Shown here: positions 1 through 9,150 of the stretch, one piece after another
Layout of the letters: each line of letters begins with the position of its first letter
Position numbering within the stretch: position 1 is the stretch's first letter
Origin: JAKLHL01 sp964411885
GTDB lineage: Bacteria > Bdellovibrionota > JAFGOL01
DNA: 64,000 nucleotides
Assembly: GCA_964411885.1 (NCBI GenBank)
Contig: CAYPMK010000002.1
Coordinates: forward strand, 7,127-71,126
Direction: 5' to 3'
The notes under the pieces: generated by a model
Seen by the model: the letters and a program-made list of their open reading frames with translations, nothing else
The model's database searches: none
Told to the model about the DNA's origin: nothing
Translations under genes and position numbers: made by a program

Positions 1-2
1 AT

Positions 3-980
3 GCATATCTTAAAAATGCTGGTTGGACAGAACAAGATGGTGGGTGGATGGACCCAGAAACAGGCGTAATATGGGGACCTGAAACAGACAAGATGAGCTG
101 GGGAGAAGCAAAACTATACTGCAACAACCTAAGAACTGCTGGTAAAACAGACTGGAGACTACCAAGTATAATAGAACTTCAGTACTCTGTTTGTTCCGTA
201 GCAGGATACCCGAGCAGGACTGCATGTGTAAAACCTAGAAATCACCAAAAAGACCTCTGGCTCTTAAACAAGGATATGAAAAAAGGCGTTACTTATTGGG
301 CTGGAGATCTCATCCCCGGAGATCCTTATAATTCATACTACTTTGTTTTTGACAAAGAAGGCCAACACGTAATGACTAGCAAGGGAGATAAATCTCTTGC
401 AAGATGTGTAAGACAAGGAGTGTTACCTAAAGCTACTGTAGCATCCACAGAAATAGCAAAATCAAACGAACCAAAGAAGGAAGCTGAAGAAAACAAAAAA
501 GAAGAATTCTTTTTCTATATATCTCCCTTAATAGGTTTTGGAGGCATCTTCACCAACGAACTACTAGTGGAGAACACTCCTTACATGAACGGAGAGCTAA
601 GGCTGGGATTTAAAGTTGCAGAAAAAACAATGGTAACGTTGTTTGTAAATACAGGTCTTAACCTAAGAGATTTTGACTATCCTGTATTTACGTCGGTGGC
701 TGTTGGACCAGAATATTTCATTTGGGATAGTTTCTCTATTTTTGCGGCGGCTGGTGTTGGAATACTAACATGCAACACAACTGTGTTCCCAACAAACACA
801 ACGACAGAAACTAATGCGGGGTTCTCATGGAAAGCCGGAGCAACTTGGCAAATATTAAAATGGGGAAGCAAAGATCAATATGCACTTCCTTTAAGTATAA
901 TATACGACGGTGCAAAAGTTAGAAACCTAATGTCTATTCATACCGCAACTGGCGCAATAGGCTTTATGTATTTTAATTAA
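3..980 (+). CDS. DUF1566-domain protein with C-terminal barrel-like region, 5' partial
   Basis: The reading frame is open to the left window edge, so the start lies outside; the first in-frame ATG at 48 is internal to the domain. The first ~140 residues carry the DUF1566 (Lcl C-terminal) signature: a W-G-E-A-K-L-Y-C run, then G-K-T-D-WRLPS and a final SLARCVR. A short Lys/Glu-rich linker (about residues 145-165 of the visible part) leads to a ~150-residue region of alternating hydrophobic and polar strands ending in Tyr-Phe-Asn, as in an outer-membrane beta-barrel. DUF1566 domains are common on exported bacterial proteins of unknown function. The 3' end overlaps the convergent gene by four bases. 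The function is unknown; the domain call is firm and the barrel call is an inference from composition. Confidence 0.7.
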   Translation, partial: AYLKNAGWTEQDGGWMDPETGVIWGPETDKMSWGEAKLYCNNLRTAGKTDWRLPSIIELQYSVCSVAGYPSRTACVKPRNHQKDLWLLNKDMKKGVTYWAGDLIPGDPYNSYYFVFDKEGQHVMTSKGDKSLARCVRQGVLPKATVASTEIAKSNEPKKEAEENKKEEFFFYISPLIGFGGIFTNELLVENTPYMNGELRLGFKVAEKTMVTLFVNTGLNLRDFDYPVFTSVAVGPEYFIWDSFSIFAAAGVGILTCNTTVFPTNTTTETNAGFSWKAGATWQILKWGSKDQYALPLSIIYDGAKVRNLMSIHTATGAIGFMYFN

Positions 981-1756
981 TCTTCTCTAGCTTTAACAGC
1001 GCTGTTTATTACACGAATATAGCCTTGAGCATTAATGAAATAACCTTCTGGAAGTATCTCTTCTATTCTTTTCTTGTTATTGTGGATTTTCCAATTCTGC
1101 TCCATGAATACATTAAGCAGTTCTATTTTTATCCTCATACTAGTTTCTTCATCTATAAATTTATTGAGCATTACCTCTTGTATTCTTTCCATATCTGGAT
1201 CGTTATCAGTAAATACATAATCACGCACAAATCTTATAGACGCTATTACTAGCCTATCGTCTGAATCATTAAGATACACTCCCGCTTTAGACAACACGCT
1301 CGAGTTGGTCTCTCCTGCAAAATGTTTTAGTACCTCTATCCTTTTTTCGACTACAGGATCATCAAACAAAGTATCATCTGTAGTAAGCATGTCGTTCAAG
1401 AACATTAATACAGCATCTTTATCCATAAGTTCAAAAAGTATCTCTATCGGATGTGCCACTACATGACTTTTCGCTATATATGACTTAACAGGCTCTATAG
1501 ATTTATCACCCAAAGATATTATAAAATCCTTGATCATGTTCTTTTCTTCTGCATCTTTAATACTGTTTTGAACAGATACAGAAAAACGTTCCAACAAGAC
1601 AGACATTATTTTGCTAAATTGTTCGTCGTTATTATCTTTAATCGCCTTTTCAAGTTTATCCTTAAAGTAAAGAAAAGCACCATCCCTTGTTTCTGCGGGA
1701 GCAAACTTATTCATAAAAGCGGACTTTTTTAGTCCAAAGAAAAAATCTTTTAACAT
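977..1756 (-). CDS. HEAT-repeat-like hypothetical protein
   Basis: This is a 259-residue soluble protein with no signal peptide or membrane segment. It consists of amphipathic helices whose pattern suggests degenerate HEAT/armadillo repeats, for example the paired helices around 'EKRIEVLKHFAGE' and 'DRLVIASIRFVRDY'. No catalytic motif is visible. It lies 34 bp downstream of the ABC exporter cassette on the same strand and may be transcribed with it. Proteins of this shape usually act as binding scaffolds, but no partner can be named. Confidence 0.6.
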   Translation of the reverse strand: MLKDFFFGLKKSAFMNKFAPAETRDGAFLYFKDKLEKAIKDNNDEQFSKIMSVLLERFSVSVQNSIKDAEEKNMIKDFIISLGDKSIEPVKSYIAKSHVVAHPIEILFELMDKDAVLMFLNDMLTTDDTLFDDPVVEKRIEVLKHFAGETNSSVLSKAGVYLNDSDDRLVIASIRFVRDYVFTDNDPDMERIQEVMLNKFIDEETSMRIKIELLNVFMEQNWKIHNNKKRIEEILPEGYFINAQGYIRVINSAVKARED

Positions 1757-1790
1757 TATGCAAAGGATACTATCAAATAATTTTCTTTTT

Positions 1791-3179
1791 TCAACCTCGG
1801 TTTGATCTAAAGCAATAAATACCGAGTAAAAGAAAGAGAAAAGGTAGTATAAGTACCACAGTTAGAAATATCATACTCAAAAACCTTGGTGATATAGCAA
1901 ATAGTTTAGGTGTACCTTGTTCACTATCTGGTGGGATAAAAGCAGACCCACCACAACAAGCATTATTTAAGATTCCAAAAAGGAGCTGTGAGTTGCCTTT
2001 GAACCTAATGAAAAAATTAGAACACAAGGCTGAACCAGTAAAAACAGATAAGCCTTTCTTTAATGCCAACACTTTGCCAGAAGAGGTCATAAGTGGTGTT
2101 TGACAGTCGCTACAGTCTAGTGAATAAGCGTAAGCCACAACGGCCGGATTTTTCATATAAATAGTAGCTGGATGTTCTTTTACTATATCTAACAACAGTC
2201 CTCCGTAATAATCCCTTAATACAGATTGATCTACTTGATGTATTTTTTCTCTAGAAACATTAATCCCCTTTAATGATAAAAATTTTCTTAAAGAAGAAAG
2301 TTCTGCTCCACCAATAACCACAAGTGAGCCGGTGTAATCATCTAATTTCTTTATCTCTGTACCAGAAAATTCTTTCTTAGGATCAATAATTACCGTTGTA
2401 GGACATAGATCAATATAATTAAAATCAGATCTCACAAGAACAATACCTTTGTCCCTCAGCATTTCTGCTATAAGACCTGCTCCATACTCACTAAAATCAT
2501 CTATAGAAGCTTCTCCATGACCTTGTAGAAGACATACATTGCTCAAACCACTCTTAACCCTGTATAAGCCATTCAATACTTCGTAAGGAGAAACAGCGTC
2601 TACAATAACGTAACGATCTCCCATTGATATAAAAACATTCCCGTGTAGGATACTTGGCGCCTTACTCTTTATCTGAGAATACTTATCTGGCTGTGCTACA
2701 GGATGTATAACAGAATATCTAACATTCTGAGCATAAAGTACCAGCTCTTGCATTATGCTGTTGAACAAAGCTGAATTATCCTGACCCTTAGTAGGTTTTA
2801 TATATATTACCTCGTAATTATCTGTAATATATCTTTCCAAATATTCCTTTTGTTCATGAGTAAGAGACATAGAGCTTGAATGTGTCACCCAATAGACCTG
2901 TCTCTTTATTATCTTTGTATCAAGAACAAAATATACAAACAACAATACCGATATAAAGATAATTATGGATACGACGAACAACTTAAACCTTTTCGGGAAC
3001 ATTCTACCTAGTATGGCCGATAAGTGTTCTTTAACCATGGTTTTGAACAACAAATAATAGACCACTAAGTACACAAGCAATAAAACGATCGTCCTTAATC
3101 TATACTCTGGCAATATGATCAAACTGAATAAGATAAAAAAACCAAGTGCTGTAAATATAAAAAATATAGCTCTTTTCAT
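1791..3179 (-). CDS. GldG-like ABC exporter auxiliary membrane protein
   Basis: This 462-residue protein has three N-terminal membrane helices (roughly 5-25, 28-48 and 65-88), a large extracytoplasmic domain and one C-terminal helix (about 433-455) followed by a basic tail. The soluble domain contains 'LLQGHGEASIDD', resembling the GHGE segment of GldG/ABC_transp_aux proteins that accompany ABC-2 exporters. Its start overlaps the permease stop (ATGA, 3176-3179), implying translational coupling. A Cys-rich stretch (SLDCSDCQT, then NNACCGG) in the soluble domain is unusual and might form disulfides. The role as exporter partner comes from gene order and architecture; the substrate is unknown. 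Confidence 0.65.
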   Translation of the reverse strand: MKRAIFFIFTALGFFILFSLIILPEYRLRTIVLLLVYLVVYYLLFKTMVKEHLSAILGRMFPKRFKLFVVSIIIFISVLLFVYFVLDTKIIKRQVYWVTHSSSMSLTHEQKEYLERYITDNYEVIYIKPTKGQDNSALFNSIMQELVLYAQNVRYSVIHPVAQPDKYSQIKSKAPSILHGNVFISMGDRYVIVDAVSPYEVLNGLYRVKSGLSNVCLLQGHGEASIDDFSEYGAGLIAEMLRDKGIVLVRSDFNYIDLCPTTVIIDPKKEFSGTEIKKLDDYTGSLVVIGGAELSSLRKFLSLKGINVSREKIHQVDQSVLRDYYGGLLLDIVKEHPATIYMKNPAVVAYAYSLDCSDCQTPLMTSSGKVLALKKGLSVFTGSALCSNFFIRFKGNSQLLFGILNNACCGGSAFIPPDSEQGTPKLFAISPRFLSMIFLTVVLILPFLFLLLGIYCFRSNRG

Positions 3180-3892
3180 ATATACATCCTAACAGCCTTG
3201 TAAAAAGAAGTAGCTAGGGCTAAGGCTGACAACAATATCGTGATAGATAATAAAAGAACATCAAGCTTAACAGCACCAAAAAAGAATGAAGAATACATAT
3301 TTTCAAAAAAATAAAAATGTAAGAATAATAATATCACCATATTAAGAAATATTCCTACAGCAACTGGAAATCTAAATATACCTATTATTGAGTTTATACC
3401 AGACATCATCAGAACAAGAAAAAAGACACCAATGTATGATGACAATAACAAACCCCAATCAACAGAGGTAAAAATATTTATAATAAGAGGATAGATCAAG
3501 GTTGGGATTAACATTGCATAGACAACAATAGAACAGGATATTATTTTCCTAAATATCAAACCTTTTATACTTTTAGACGTTGATAACAGCTCTATCTTAT
3601 CCATATCCATCAACCTATCATGTCCAAGTCCAGAACCAAGAACAGAAATGGCCATTACACATAAATAAGAATAGAACATGAATAATTGTGGAAAGATGTA
3701 GTAAGCAACATCCATACCCATCATAGAACTTATTTTTGAACCATAAACATATTCAGGATAATAACTACTCTCTTCTATGAAAGACTGCAGCAGCGAAAAG
3801 AACTTATATCCAGACAAAGATAAAAACACAGCCACTATGACATAAAAAACAGGATTATGAAAAAGTTCTTTTAGTTCTCTTGACCTTAACAT
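3176..3892 (-). CDS. ABC-2 type transporter permease (GldF-like)
   Basis: This 238-residue integral membrane protein has about six hydrophobic helices, with a large loop after the first, which is the topology of ABC-2 family permeases. It starts inside the end of the ATPase gene (7-bp overlap), with a GGGAG ribosome site lying within that gene's last codons, and it overlaps the start of the auxiliary gene downstream. The ATPase-permease-auxiliary order matches the GldA-GldF-GldG cassette organisation. Family assignment rests on topology and neighbours, because the sequence has few fixed motifs. Confidence 0.7.
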   Translation of the reverse strand: MLRSRELKELFHNPVFYVIVAVFLSLSGYKFFSLLQSFIEESSYYPEYVYGSKISSMMGMDVAYYIFPQLFMFYSYLCVMAISVLGSGLGHDRLMDMDKIELLSTSKSIKGLIFRKIISCSIVVYAMLIPTLIYPLIINIFTSVDWGLLLSSYIGVFFLVLMMSGINSIIGIFRFPVAVGIFLNMVILLFLHFYFFENMYSSFFFGAVKLDVLLLSITILLSALALATSFYKAVRMYI

Positions 3893-4506
3893 TCAAGCAG
3901 TCTCCCATTTTTTATTGCATAAGATGTATTCCATTCTACAGCTTCTATATTATGAGGACTACTAACAACAACTGTTCTACCCGAAGCATATTTTTTAAGT
4001 ATAAGAGGAAATAGTTTCCTGAGTTGTTCATCCTGACTCTTTAATGGCTCGTCTAAAAATACGTACGCACCCCTTGACAAACAAATATTCAAAGCAAGTC
4101 TTGTTTTGTATCCATCAGATAACTCTGAATATTTTTTATTCCTCACCTTATCAAGACCAAGCTCTGTACATAGAGCCTGTGGGTGATATGGACCAGCATA
4201 AAGTTCAAGTAGGTCATCAACATAAAGATTATTCGGCAACTTTAAAGAAGCTGGCATATATGATATCAACTTACTAAGTTCGTAAGTCGCTGTATCTGTT
4301 CCATAAAGATCTACGCCGTTTATAATGACATTACCTTGAGCAGGCCTCTTAAAACCACTCACAACGTCCATTAAAGTAGATTTCCCACTTCCATTATTAC
4401 CGAGGATAAGAAAAGCACCCGGCCCCCTTAATTTAAGGTCTAGCGTATCAAGGATCAAAGGTCCTTTAACTAAATATGAAAAACATATAGATCTAAGTTC
4501 CAACAT
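3886..4506 (-). CDS. ABC transporter ATP-binding protein
   Basis: This is a single ABC ATPase domain of 206 residues. It has Walker A GNNGSGKST, a degenerate signature (ELSDGYKTRLAL in place of LSGGQ), Walker B YVFLDEP and a switch His in SSPHN. The start at 4506 (MLELRSICF) is preferred because upstream codons read into the AT-rich promoter region shared with the divergent zinc-ribbon gene, and a GAAAGGA lies upstream of it. It is short for an ABC ATPase (usual ~220-310). With the permease and GldG-like protein it forms one exporter operon. Confidence 0.8.
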   Translation of the reverse strand: MLELRSICFSYLVKGPLILDTLDLKLRGPGAFLILGNNGSGKSTLMDVVSGFKRPAQGNVIINGVDLYGTDTATYELSKLISYMPASLKLPNNLYVDDLLELYAGPYHPQALCTELGLDKVRNKKYSELSDGYKTRLALNICLSRGAYVFLDEPLKSQDEQLRKLFPLILKKYASGRTVVVSSPHNIEAVEWNTSYAIKNGRLLEC

Positions 4507-4611
4507 AAAAAATAAAAATCCTTTCAGGATAATTACGACATAAAATAAATAATTACAAGCACTTATATTAAATTTTATGATTTTTATGTTAATTATGTTA
4601 AAATACGAGCC

Positions 4612-4848
4612 ATGAAATACCAATGCCCTGTATGTAATAGTTTTGATGTTAAGAAAAATGAATTTGGCGATGTCATTTGTTTTTCTTGTTTTAGCATTTG
4701 CTCAGATAATGATCTAGATACTATGTTATGGGGAAGAGCACTAGATGCACCTCCTCCATTTCCAGAAAAATTAGAAAGAAAGAAAAATAAACGTACACAC
4801 AGAGAACGCAACAACAACTCTAATGATATAATGAGAAGAGTAATATAA
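4612..4848 (+). CDS. small zinc-ribbon protein
   Basis: This 78-residue protein has an N-terminal CPVC ... CFSC four-cysteine ribbon (residues 5-27), similar to the TFIIB/transposase-type zinc ribbon, then an acidic/proline stretch and a strongly basic tail rich in Lys, Arg and Asn that may bind nucleic acid. There is no Shine-Dalgarno sequence. A TTAAAAT -10-like element ends only about seven bases before the ATG, so the message may be leaderless. The gene is divergent from the ABC exporter operon. The partner is unknown. Confidence 0.6.
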   Translation: MKYQCPVCNSFDVKKNEFGDVICFSCFSICSDNDLDTMLWGRALDAPPPFPEKLERKKNKRTHRERNNNSNDIMRRVI

Positions 4849-4857
4849 ATCTAAATA

Positions 4858-5256
4858 TCAATACTCAAAAGTCACTGGATTAGAATCAAAGGTAACGAAC
4901 TCGACGTTGTAACCTTTGTTCTTTAATTTTTCCATCAATTCATATCTTGATCGGTCTATATTATCTTTATCTTCGAATCTAGAAGAAGAGAACTCTTTTA
5001 TAAAGCCATTAAGGTCGTAAGTAAGTTCATCCTGTTTTTCAGAAGCTAGTTCTGCTTCTTTCTTATCTTTAAACACAAGGCTTATATCTAATTTTAATAT
5101 TTTCCCATCAAGCAAAGTAAAAGTACGCCCAACAACAGAAAGCTTATAGACTTTTTGCTCTGTTACTTTCCAGTTATGCGTAAGTTTGTACGCTACAAAT
5201 ATGCCTATACTAACTATTATTATTGTTCCTATCCATCTTATTGTTGTATTGCTCAT
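4858..5256 (-). CDS. single-span membrane protein, possibly FliL-like
   Basis: This 132-residue protein has one N-terminal transmembrane helix (about 8-25) and an extracytoplasmic domain. The pattern 'LKLDISLVFKDKKEAE', a helix, then '...KLKNKGYNVEFVTFD' resembles the FliL periplasmic domain, but no flagellar genes are nearby and similarity by eye is weak. A run of six G residues lies just before the ATG and could act as the ribosome site. It could equally be an uncharacterised membrane-anchored protein. Confidence 0.5.
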   Translation of the reverse strand: MSNTTIRWIGTIIIVSIGIFVAYKLTHNWKVTEQKVYKLSVVGRTFTLLDGKILKLDISLVFKDKKEAELASEKQDELTYDLNGFIKEFSSSRFEDKDNIDRSRYELMEKLKNKGYNVEFVTFDSNPVTFEY

Positions 5257-5401
5257 ATGCCCCCCTACTCAAGTATACTTAGCATAAAATCTTAATATTT
5301 CAAGGCTTTATCATTTTCTTAAAAAATATTAACCCAAAGGCCGATAAGTATTGTCATATTAGTGAAATTCGAAGCGGTACGTTAGAGGGGAGGTAAAGAC
5401 A

Positions 5402-5596
5402 ATGAACATGAAGAATGACTCAACACTAAAGAAAAGACATAAAGAGATCATAAACAAAGAATGCACCTGTTCCATTTGTGGTAGTAAATTAGAATTCGCT
5501 CATTTTATAGATTATGGAATGAAAGAAGTAAAAGAAAGTGCAGTATGCAAGGAATGTGGAGTTAGATATCAAATAAGAAGCTTTGCTCTTAACTAA
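5402..5596 (+). CDS. small zinc-ribbon protein
   Basis: This 64-residue protein has CSIC (residues ~22-25) and CKEC (~49-52) cysteine pairs about 24 residues apart, a typical zinc ribbon, and a basic N-terminus. A strong GGGGAGG site at 5387-5393 sits eight bases before the ATG at 5402 and decides the start over the ATG two codons later. A terminator hairpin follows 36 bp after the stop. It is monocistronic with a good ribosome site, which suggests appreciable expression. The function is unknown. Confidence 0.6.
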   Translation: MNMKNDSTLKKRHKEIINKECTCSICGSKLEFAHFIDYGMKEVKESAVCKECGVRYQIRSFALN

Positions 5597-5632
5597 GAAT
5601 TTCCTACCTCCTTTAAGATATTAAGCCAAATG

Positions 5633-5663
5633 AAAAGGGCTTCCCAAATTGGGAAGCCCTTTT
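5633..5663. terminator. bidirectional intrinsic terminator
   Basis: A perfect 13-bp stem (AAAAGGGCTTCCC and its complement) with loop AAATT is flanked by A and T runs on both sides. It lies between the convergent zinc-ribbon and porin genes and can serve both. Confidence 0.9.
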
Positions 5664-5685
5664 CTTATAGAAACAGCTTTAAAAA

Positions 5686-6726
5686 TTAGAGACTAACCTG
5701 TGTAGAGATCATGAATCTCTTTGCTGCAGTAATCTTAACGTCTGGGCAATAGGTCTGGTCATATGTAACAGCTGCCTGTAGTTTGTCTTCGAACCACTTT
5801 GTGTTCACACCAAGTAGGAAGATGTGTTCATATGTATTAACCACATTAAGTGAACCACCTTTGTTATCTGAGTAATCCCATCTAACCATAGGTTGTAAAT
5901 TAGCCCATACATCGTAGCTAGCACCAAAGCTCATAGCTTTGTCAGCAGTGTTGCCCTTGCTGTATGTTCCAAGATATTCAAGAGATGTAGCAAAACCAGC
6001 ATACTTATAACCAAGTAATAGGTTATAGTTGCTTGTTGCTGTTGTCCTACCAACTGCTTTCCAGTTAAAAGTAAGAGCAAGTTCTTTAAGAGCTTCGTTG
6101 TCGAAAGTCTTAAATGGAGCGATAGTGGTTGTTAACACAGCTGCGCCTGCATTACCAAGTCCGTCAACTGGGTTGTTATAACCATTCCACATACCTCTAC
6201 CAGAAGAATACATTAAAGATACCATCAAAGAATCTTCGAAGAAGCTCTTTGAAAGCATTGCGCCCAATTCAACGTAGTTAGCTGGCATTAATCTAGAGTC
6301 AAGTGGTTGCATTACGAACCTAAATGGCTGATAGTTCTGCTCAACAAAATACATTGGGGATTCATACTGACCAACTGTAAGAGCTAGGCCATAATCGCCA
6401 TACTCACTTGTTAGGTCATTAATTCTAAAGAAGCCATTAACCAAAACAAAGTCAACTGTGTTGTTAGCACCAGCAACAGCTGCTACGTTGGTAATAACGT
6501 TCTTTCTCATGAAACCCGGAGTAACAACTGCAGAGAAGTTATTTCCAAACTTCTTTTCAATGGTCACACCTGAAAGGTCAAAATCCATGCTTGTCTGATC
6601 TGTTACGAATTCAGACTGCATTTTGAACCTCAAAAATGGGTTCACAGTAAGATCGTCAGCAGCAAAAGCACTTGCGCTGACTGCCACTACGGCAAAAACT
6701 GCTAGTACCTTAAAAAGTCTACTCAT
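5686..6726 (-). CDS. outer-membrane beta-barrel porin-like protein
   Basis: This 346-residue protein has a clear Sec signal peptide (hydrophobic 'LAVFAVVAVSASAFA', cleavage near residue 22 before DDL). The mature part is made of alternating strands separated by Gly/Asn/Asp turns, consistent with a 14-16-strand porin similar to the phosphate-selective/OprP-like group. A strong AAGGAGG site precedes the ATG, and the bidirectional terminator ends its transcript. G+C and codon choice look higher than in its neighbours, as expected for an abundant protein. The substrate cannot be inferred. Confidence 0.75.
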   Translation of the reverse strand: MSRLFKVLAVFAVVAVSASAFAADDLTVNPFLRFKMQSEFVTDQTSMDFDLSGVTIEKKFGNNFSAVVTPGFMRKNVITNVAAVAGANNTVDFVLVNGFFRINDLTSEYGDYGLALTVGQYESPMYFVEQNYQPFRFVMQPLDSRLMPANYVELGAMLSKSFFEDSLMVSLMYSSGRGMWNGYNNPVDGLGNAGAAVLTTTIAPFKTFDNEALKELALTFNWKAVGRTTATSNYNLLLGYKYAGFATSLEYLGTYSKGNTADKAMSFGASYDVWANLQPMVRWDYSDNKGGSLNVVNTYEHIFLLGVNTKWFEDKLQAAVTYDQTYCPDVKITAAKRFMISTQVSL

Positions 6727-6857
6727 TCCAATACCTCCTTAAAAATAATAAATAAAATTAATTGCTAAAATCTTTAACACATAAAATTAGTAGCGTGGTT
6801 TTCTATTTTTTTCAACTTTTTTTGAATATTTTTTAAAACATAATACAGCAAAGGTTT

Positions 6858-8507
6858 TCAGAGCTTTAACGCGGCGCGTCCTCTTAAGTTTCGATGATAG
6901 GATATAGCAAATCTGTGTGTTTCATCCCTTATCATCTTCAAAAAATTAAGGTGCTCAGGGCTCAAGTCCAGCTCTATAAATTTTTTATCATTCAAAAAGT
7001 AGATCTTATCAACAGAAAGACCCTTGGATTTGGTTTTATCTTTGGCTATAGAAATTATAGTCGGTGTACTGTTTGGGAACAAATTGAACACCTCATTTAC
7101 GGCATTCAGTTGAGTCCTGCCCCCGTCTATAAGAATAACGTCACTTAGGGGTTCTGAATCCAGATGTTTTAAGCGTCTTTGCATGACCTCTTTCATCATC
7201 TTAAGGTCATCTCCCTTAAAGTCCCCACGTATCTTATATTTCCTGTATAGTGACTTTTTAGGGGATCCTTCCTCGAATACAACTTTAACACCCACAGCAT
7301 ATTTACCAGATATATTAGACATATCGTAACACTCGATCGTGCTTAATTTTCCATCTACACTTAAAGCTTTGCTCAAAAAACCCATTACAACGTTTGATCT
7401 TTCTTGTTTAAGGCTCACAGACTTTAACTTATCTTCAAGGTTCTTTAACCCTATAGATCTTAGTCCCCTTATGTCTTTTAAGGACTTATGTGTTACTACT
7501 AACTTGTCCTTTCCCTTATAGTTAGAACTCAAGAACTCCACTATAGAAGCGTCTTTGAGTTCTATTGGAACAACTATGGTGCTTGGAATAATATTCTTTA
7601 TATAGTGGTCTATAAGAAGTCTTCTTAAAGCTTCTTCTTCCTCATAAGGACCCTTTATTAAAATATTGCTCTGCCCCAAAAGCATCCCATCCCTAACAAG
7701 AAGTATGTTAAAGGCAAAATTGTCACCGTCTTTTGAAACACTTATTACATCAATATCCTTTTTGGAGCTAAGAACGACACTCTGAGAATCACGTAATATC
7801 TTAAGTGAATTTATGCGATCAAGGAGTTGAGAGGCAAACTCAAACTCAAGATTATCAGAAGCAAGTAACATTTCTTTTTCAAGAGTTTCTATTACATCTT
7901 TTATTTTACCTTTAAGTACAGATACGACACCATCTATTACTCCGTCATATTCTTTTTTGCCAATGAGTCCACAGCAAGGAGCCAAACACTGTTTTATCTC
8001 ATAATTTATGCAGGGCCGCTTAGCTGATCTAAAAACACCATCAGCACATTTACGAAAAGGAAACACCATGTTTATGGTTGCTATTATGTTATTAAGGAAC
8101 CTAGAGCTTGTATATGGTCCAAAGTACATCGCACCATCATCAGTAACACGTCTTACTATTTGAACTCTTGGCCACTCTAATTTTTTGTTTATCTTTATAT
8201 AAGGAAAAGTTTTGTCGTCTTTAAGAAGTATATTATAACGTGGTTTGTATTTCTTTATAAGACTGGATTCCAAAACCAACGCTTCAAATTCTGTACTGGT
8301 CCTTACGAATTCTACATCACTAATATTTGCCACAAGTACTCTTAATTTTGGTCCATCAGCATCGTCAGGATTAAGATAGGATTTCATTCTGTTCTTAATT
8401 GATTTAGCTTTTCCTACATATATGACAGCACCGTTAGCATGCTTGAACATATAAACACCGGGAGCATCTGGTGCAGTCTTTAATATTTGTCTTAGCTTAT
8501 CGTTCAT
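6858..8507 (-). CDS. uvrC: UvrABC excinuclease subunit C, lacking C-terminal HhH
   Basis: The GIY-YIG nuclease domain is at the N-terminus (GVYMF ... VIYVGKAKS, residues ~18-36). The UvrC cysteine cluster (FPFRKC, RPCINY, QCLAPCC) lies near residues 150-180, a UvrB-binding helix pair near 200-235, and the RNase-H-like second nuclease at IECYDMSN, VILIDGG and DETHRFAISYHR. UvrC makes the 3' and 5' incisions in nucleotide excision repair. The protein stops ~10 residues after the final HR motif at about 549 residues, where family members (~600) continue with tandem helix-hairpin-helix motifs; no such sequence follows the stop. I chose the second ATG (8507) by family alignment; 8513 is possible. 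No clear ribosome site is visible. Confidence 0.95.
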   Translation of the reverse strand: MNDKLRQILKTAPDAPGVYMFKHANGAVIYVGKAKSIKNRMKSYLNPDDADGPKLRVLVANISDVEFVRTSTEFEALVLESSLIKKYKPRYNILLKDDKTFPYIKINKKLEWPRVQIVRRVTDDGAMYFGPYTSSRFLNNIIATINMVFPFRKCADGVFRSAKRPCINYEIKQCLAPCCGLIGKKEYDGVIDGVVSVLKGKIKDVIETLEKEMLLASDNLEFEFASQLLDRINSLKILRDSQSVVLSSKKDIDVISVSKDGDNFAFNILLVRDGMLLGQSNILIKGPYEEEEALRRLLIDHYIKNIIPSTIVVPIELKDASIVEFLSSNYKGKDKLVVTHKSLKDIRGLRSIGLKNLEDKLKSVSLKQERSNVVMGFLSKALSVDGKLSTIECYDMSNISGKYAVGVKVVFEEGSPKKSLYRKYKIRGDFKGDDLKMMKEVMQRRLKHLDSEPLSDVILIDGGRTQLNAVNEVFNLFPNSTPTIISIAKDKTKSKGLSVDKIYFLNDKKFIELDLSPEHLNFLKMIRDETHRFAISYHRNLRGRAALKL

Positions 8508-8574
8508 ACACATCTAGCTTAGCAGTTAAAAATACTTTTCTCAACCACCTCGGTCATACCGTTCATCATGTTTA

Positions 8575-8602
8575 TTGACATATAATTATTAAAAACTAGA
8601 AT
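8575..8602 (+). promoter_or_regulatory. sigma-70-type promoter of apt
   Basis: TTGACA (8575-8580) and TAGAAT (8597-8602) are separated by 16 bp, and the GGAGG site of apt follows at 8616-8620. Confidence 0.65.
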
Positions 8603-8624
8603 ACTTAAAAATATGGAGGACACT

Positions 8625-9143
8625 ATGGATTACAAAAAAATAATAAGAGAAGTCCCTGATTTCCCAAAAAAGGGAATACTTTTTTACGATATAACTACAT
8701 TGCTCAGTAATGCAGATGCATTCAAGAATATATTAGATGAAATGACAGCAAAGGCAAAAAGTATGAACATAACAAAACTTGCGGCAATAGAGTCCAGAGG
8801 TTTTATATTTGGAGCCCCTCTTGCACAACGTCTTGGAGTTCCATTCATACCACTAAGAAAACCGGGAAAACTACCTTACAAGACTAAACGCCATGAATAC
8901 ACACTTGAGTATGGAAAGGACGCAATAGAGATACATGAGGATGCTGTAGGAAAAAGCGACAAGGTATTAATAGTTGATGATCTTCTTGCCACAGGTGGAA
9001 CCATCAATGCCGCCGCTGAACTTGTAAAAGAATGTGGGGCTACTGTTTCTGGGCTAATGTTTGTAATAGAACTTAATTTCCTTAACGGCAGAGACAAACT
9101 AAGAGATTATAAAATAGAATCATTAGTAAGATACGATTCTTAA
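8625..9143 (+). CDS. apt: adenine phosphoribosyltransferase
   Basis: This 172-residue enzyme converts adenine plus PRPP to AMP in purine salvage. Visible family marks are the N-terminal PDFPKKGILFYDITTLL, ESRGFIFGAPLA and the PRPP loop VLIVDDLLATGGT. The ATG at 8613 overlaps the GGAGG ribosome site; the ATG at 8625 sits five bases after it and gives the standard family N-terminus, so it is preferred. A promoter lies just upstream. The gene converges on topA with only seven bases between the stops and no obvious terminator. Confidence 0.96.
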   Translation: MDYKKIIREVPDFPKKGILFYDITTLLSNADAFKNILDEMTAKAKSMNITKLAAIESRGFIFGAPLAQRLGVPFIPLRKPGKLPYKTKRHEYTLEYGKDAIEIHEDAVGKSDKVLIVDDLLATGGTINAAAELVKECGATVSGLMFVIELNFLNGRDKLRDYKIESLVRYDS

Positions 9144-9150
9144 TTAAAAA

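Noticed and set aside
4507..4623. N-terminal extension of the ABC ATPase
   Set aside because: It reads through the AT-rich promoter region of the divergent gene and is not found in ABC ATPases.
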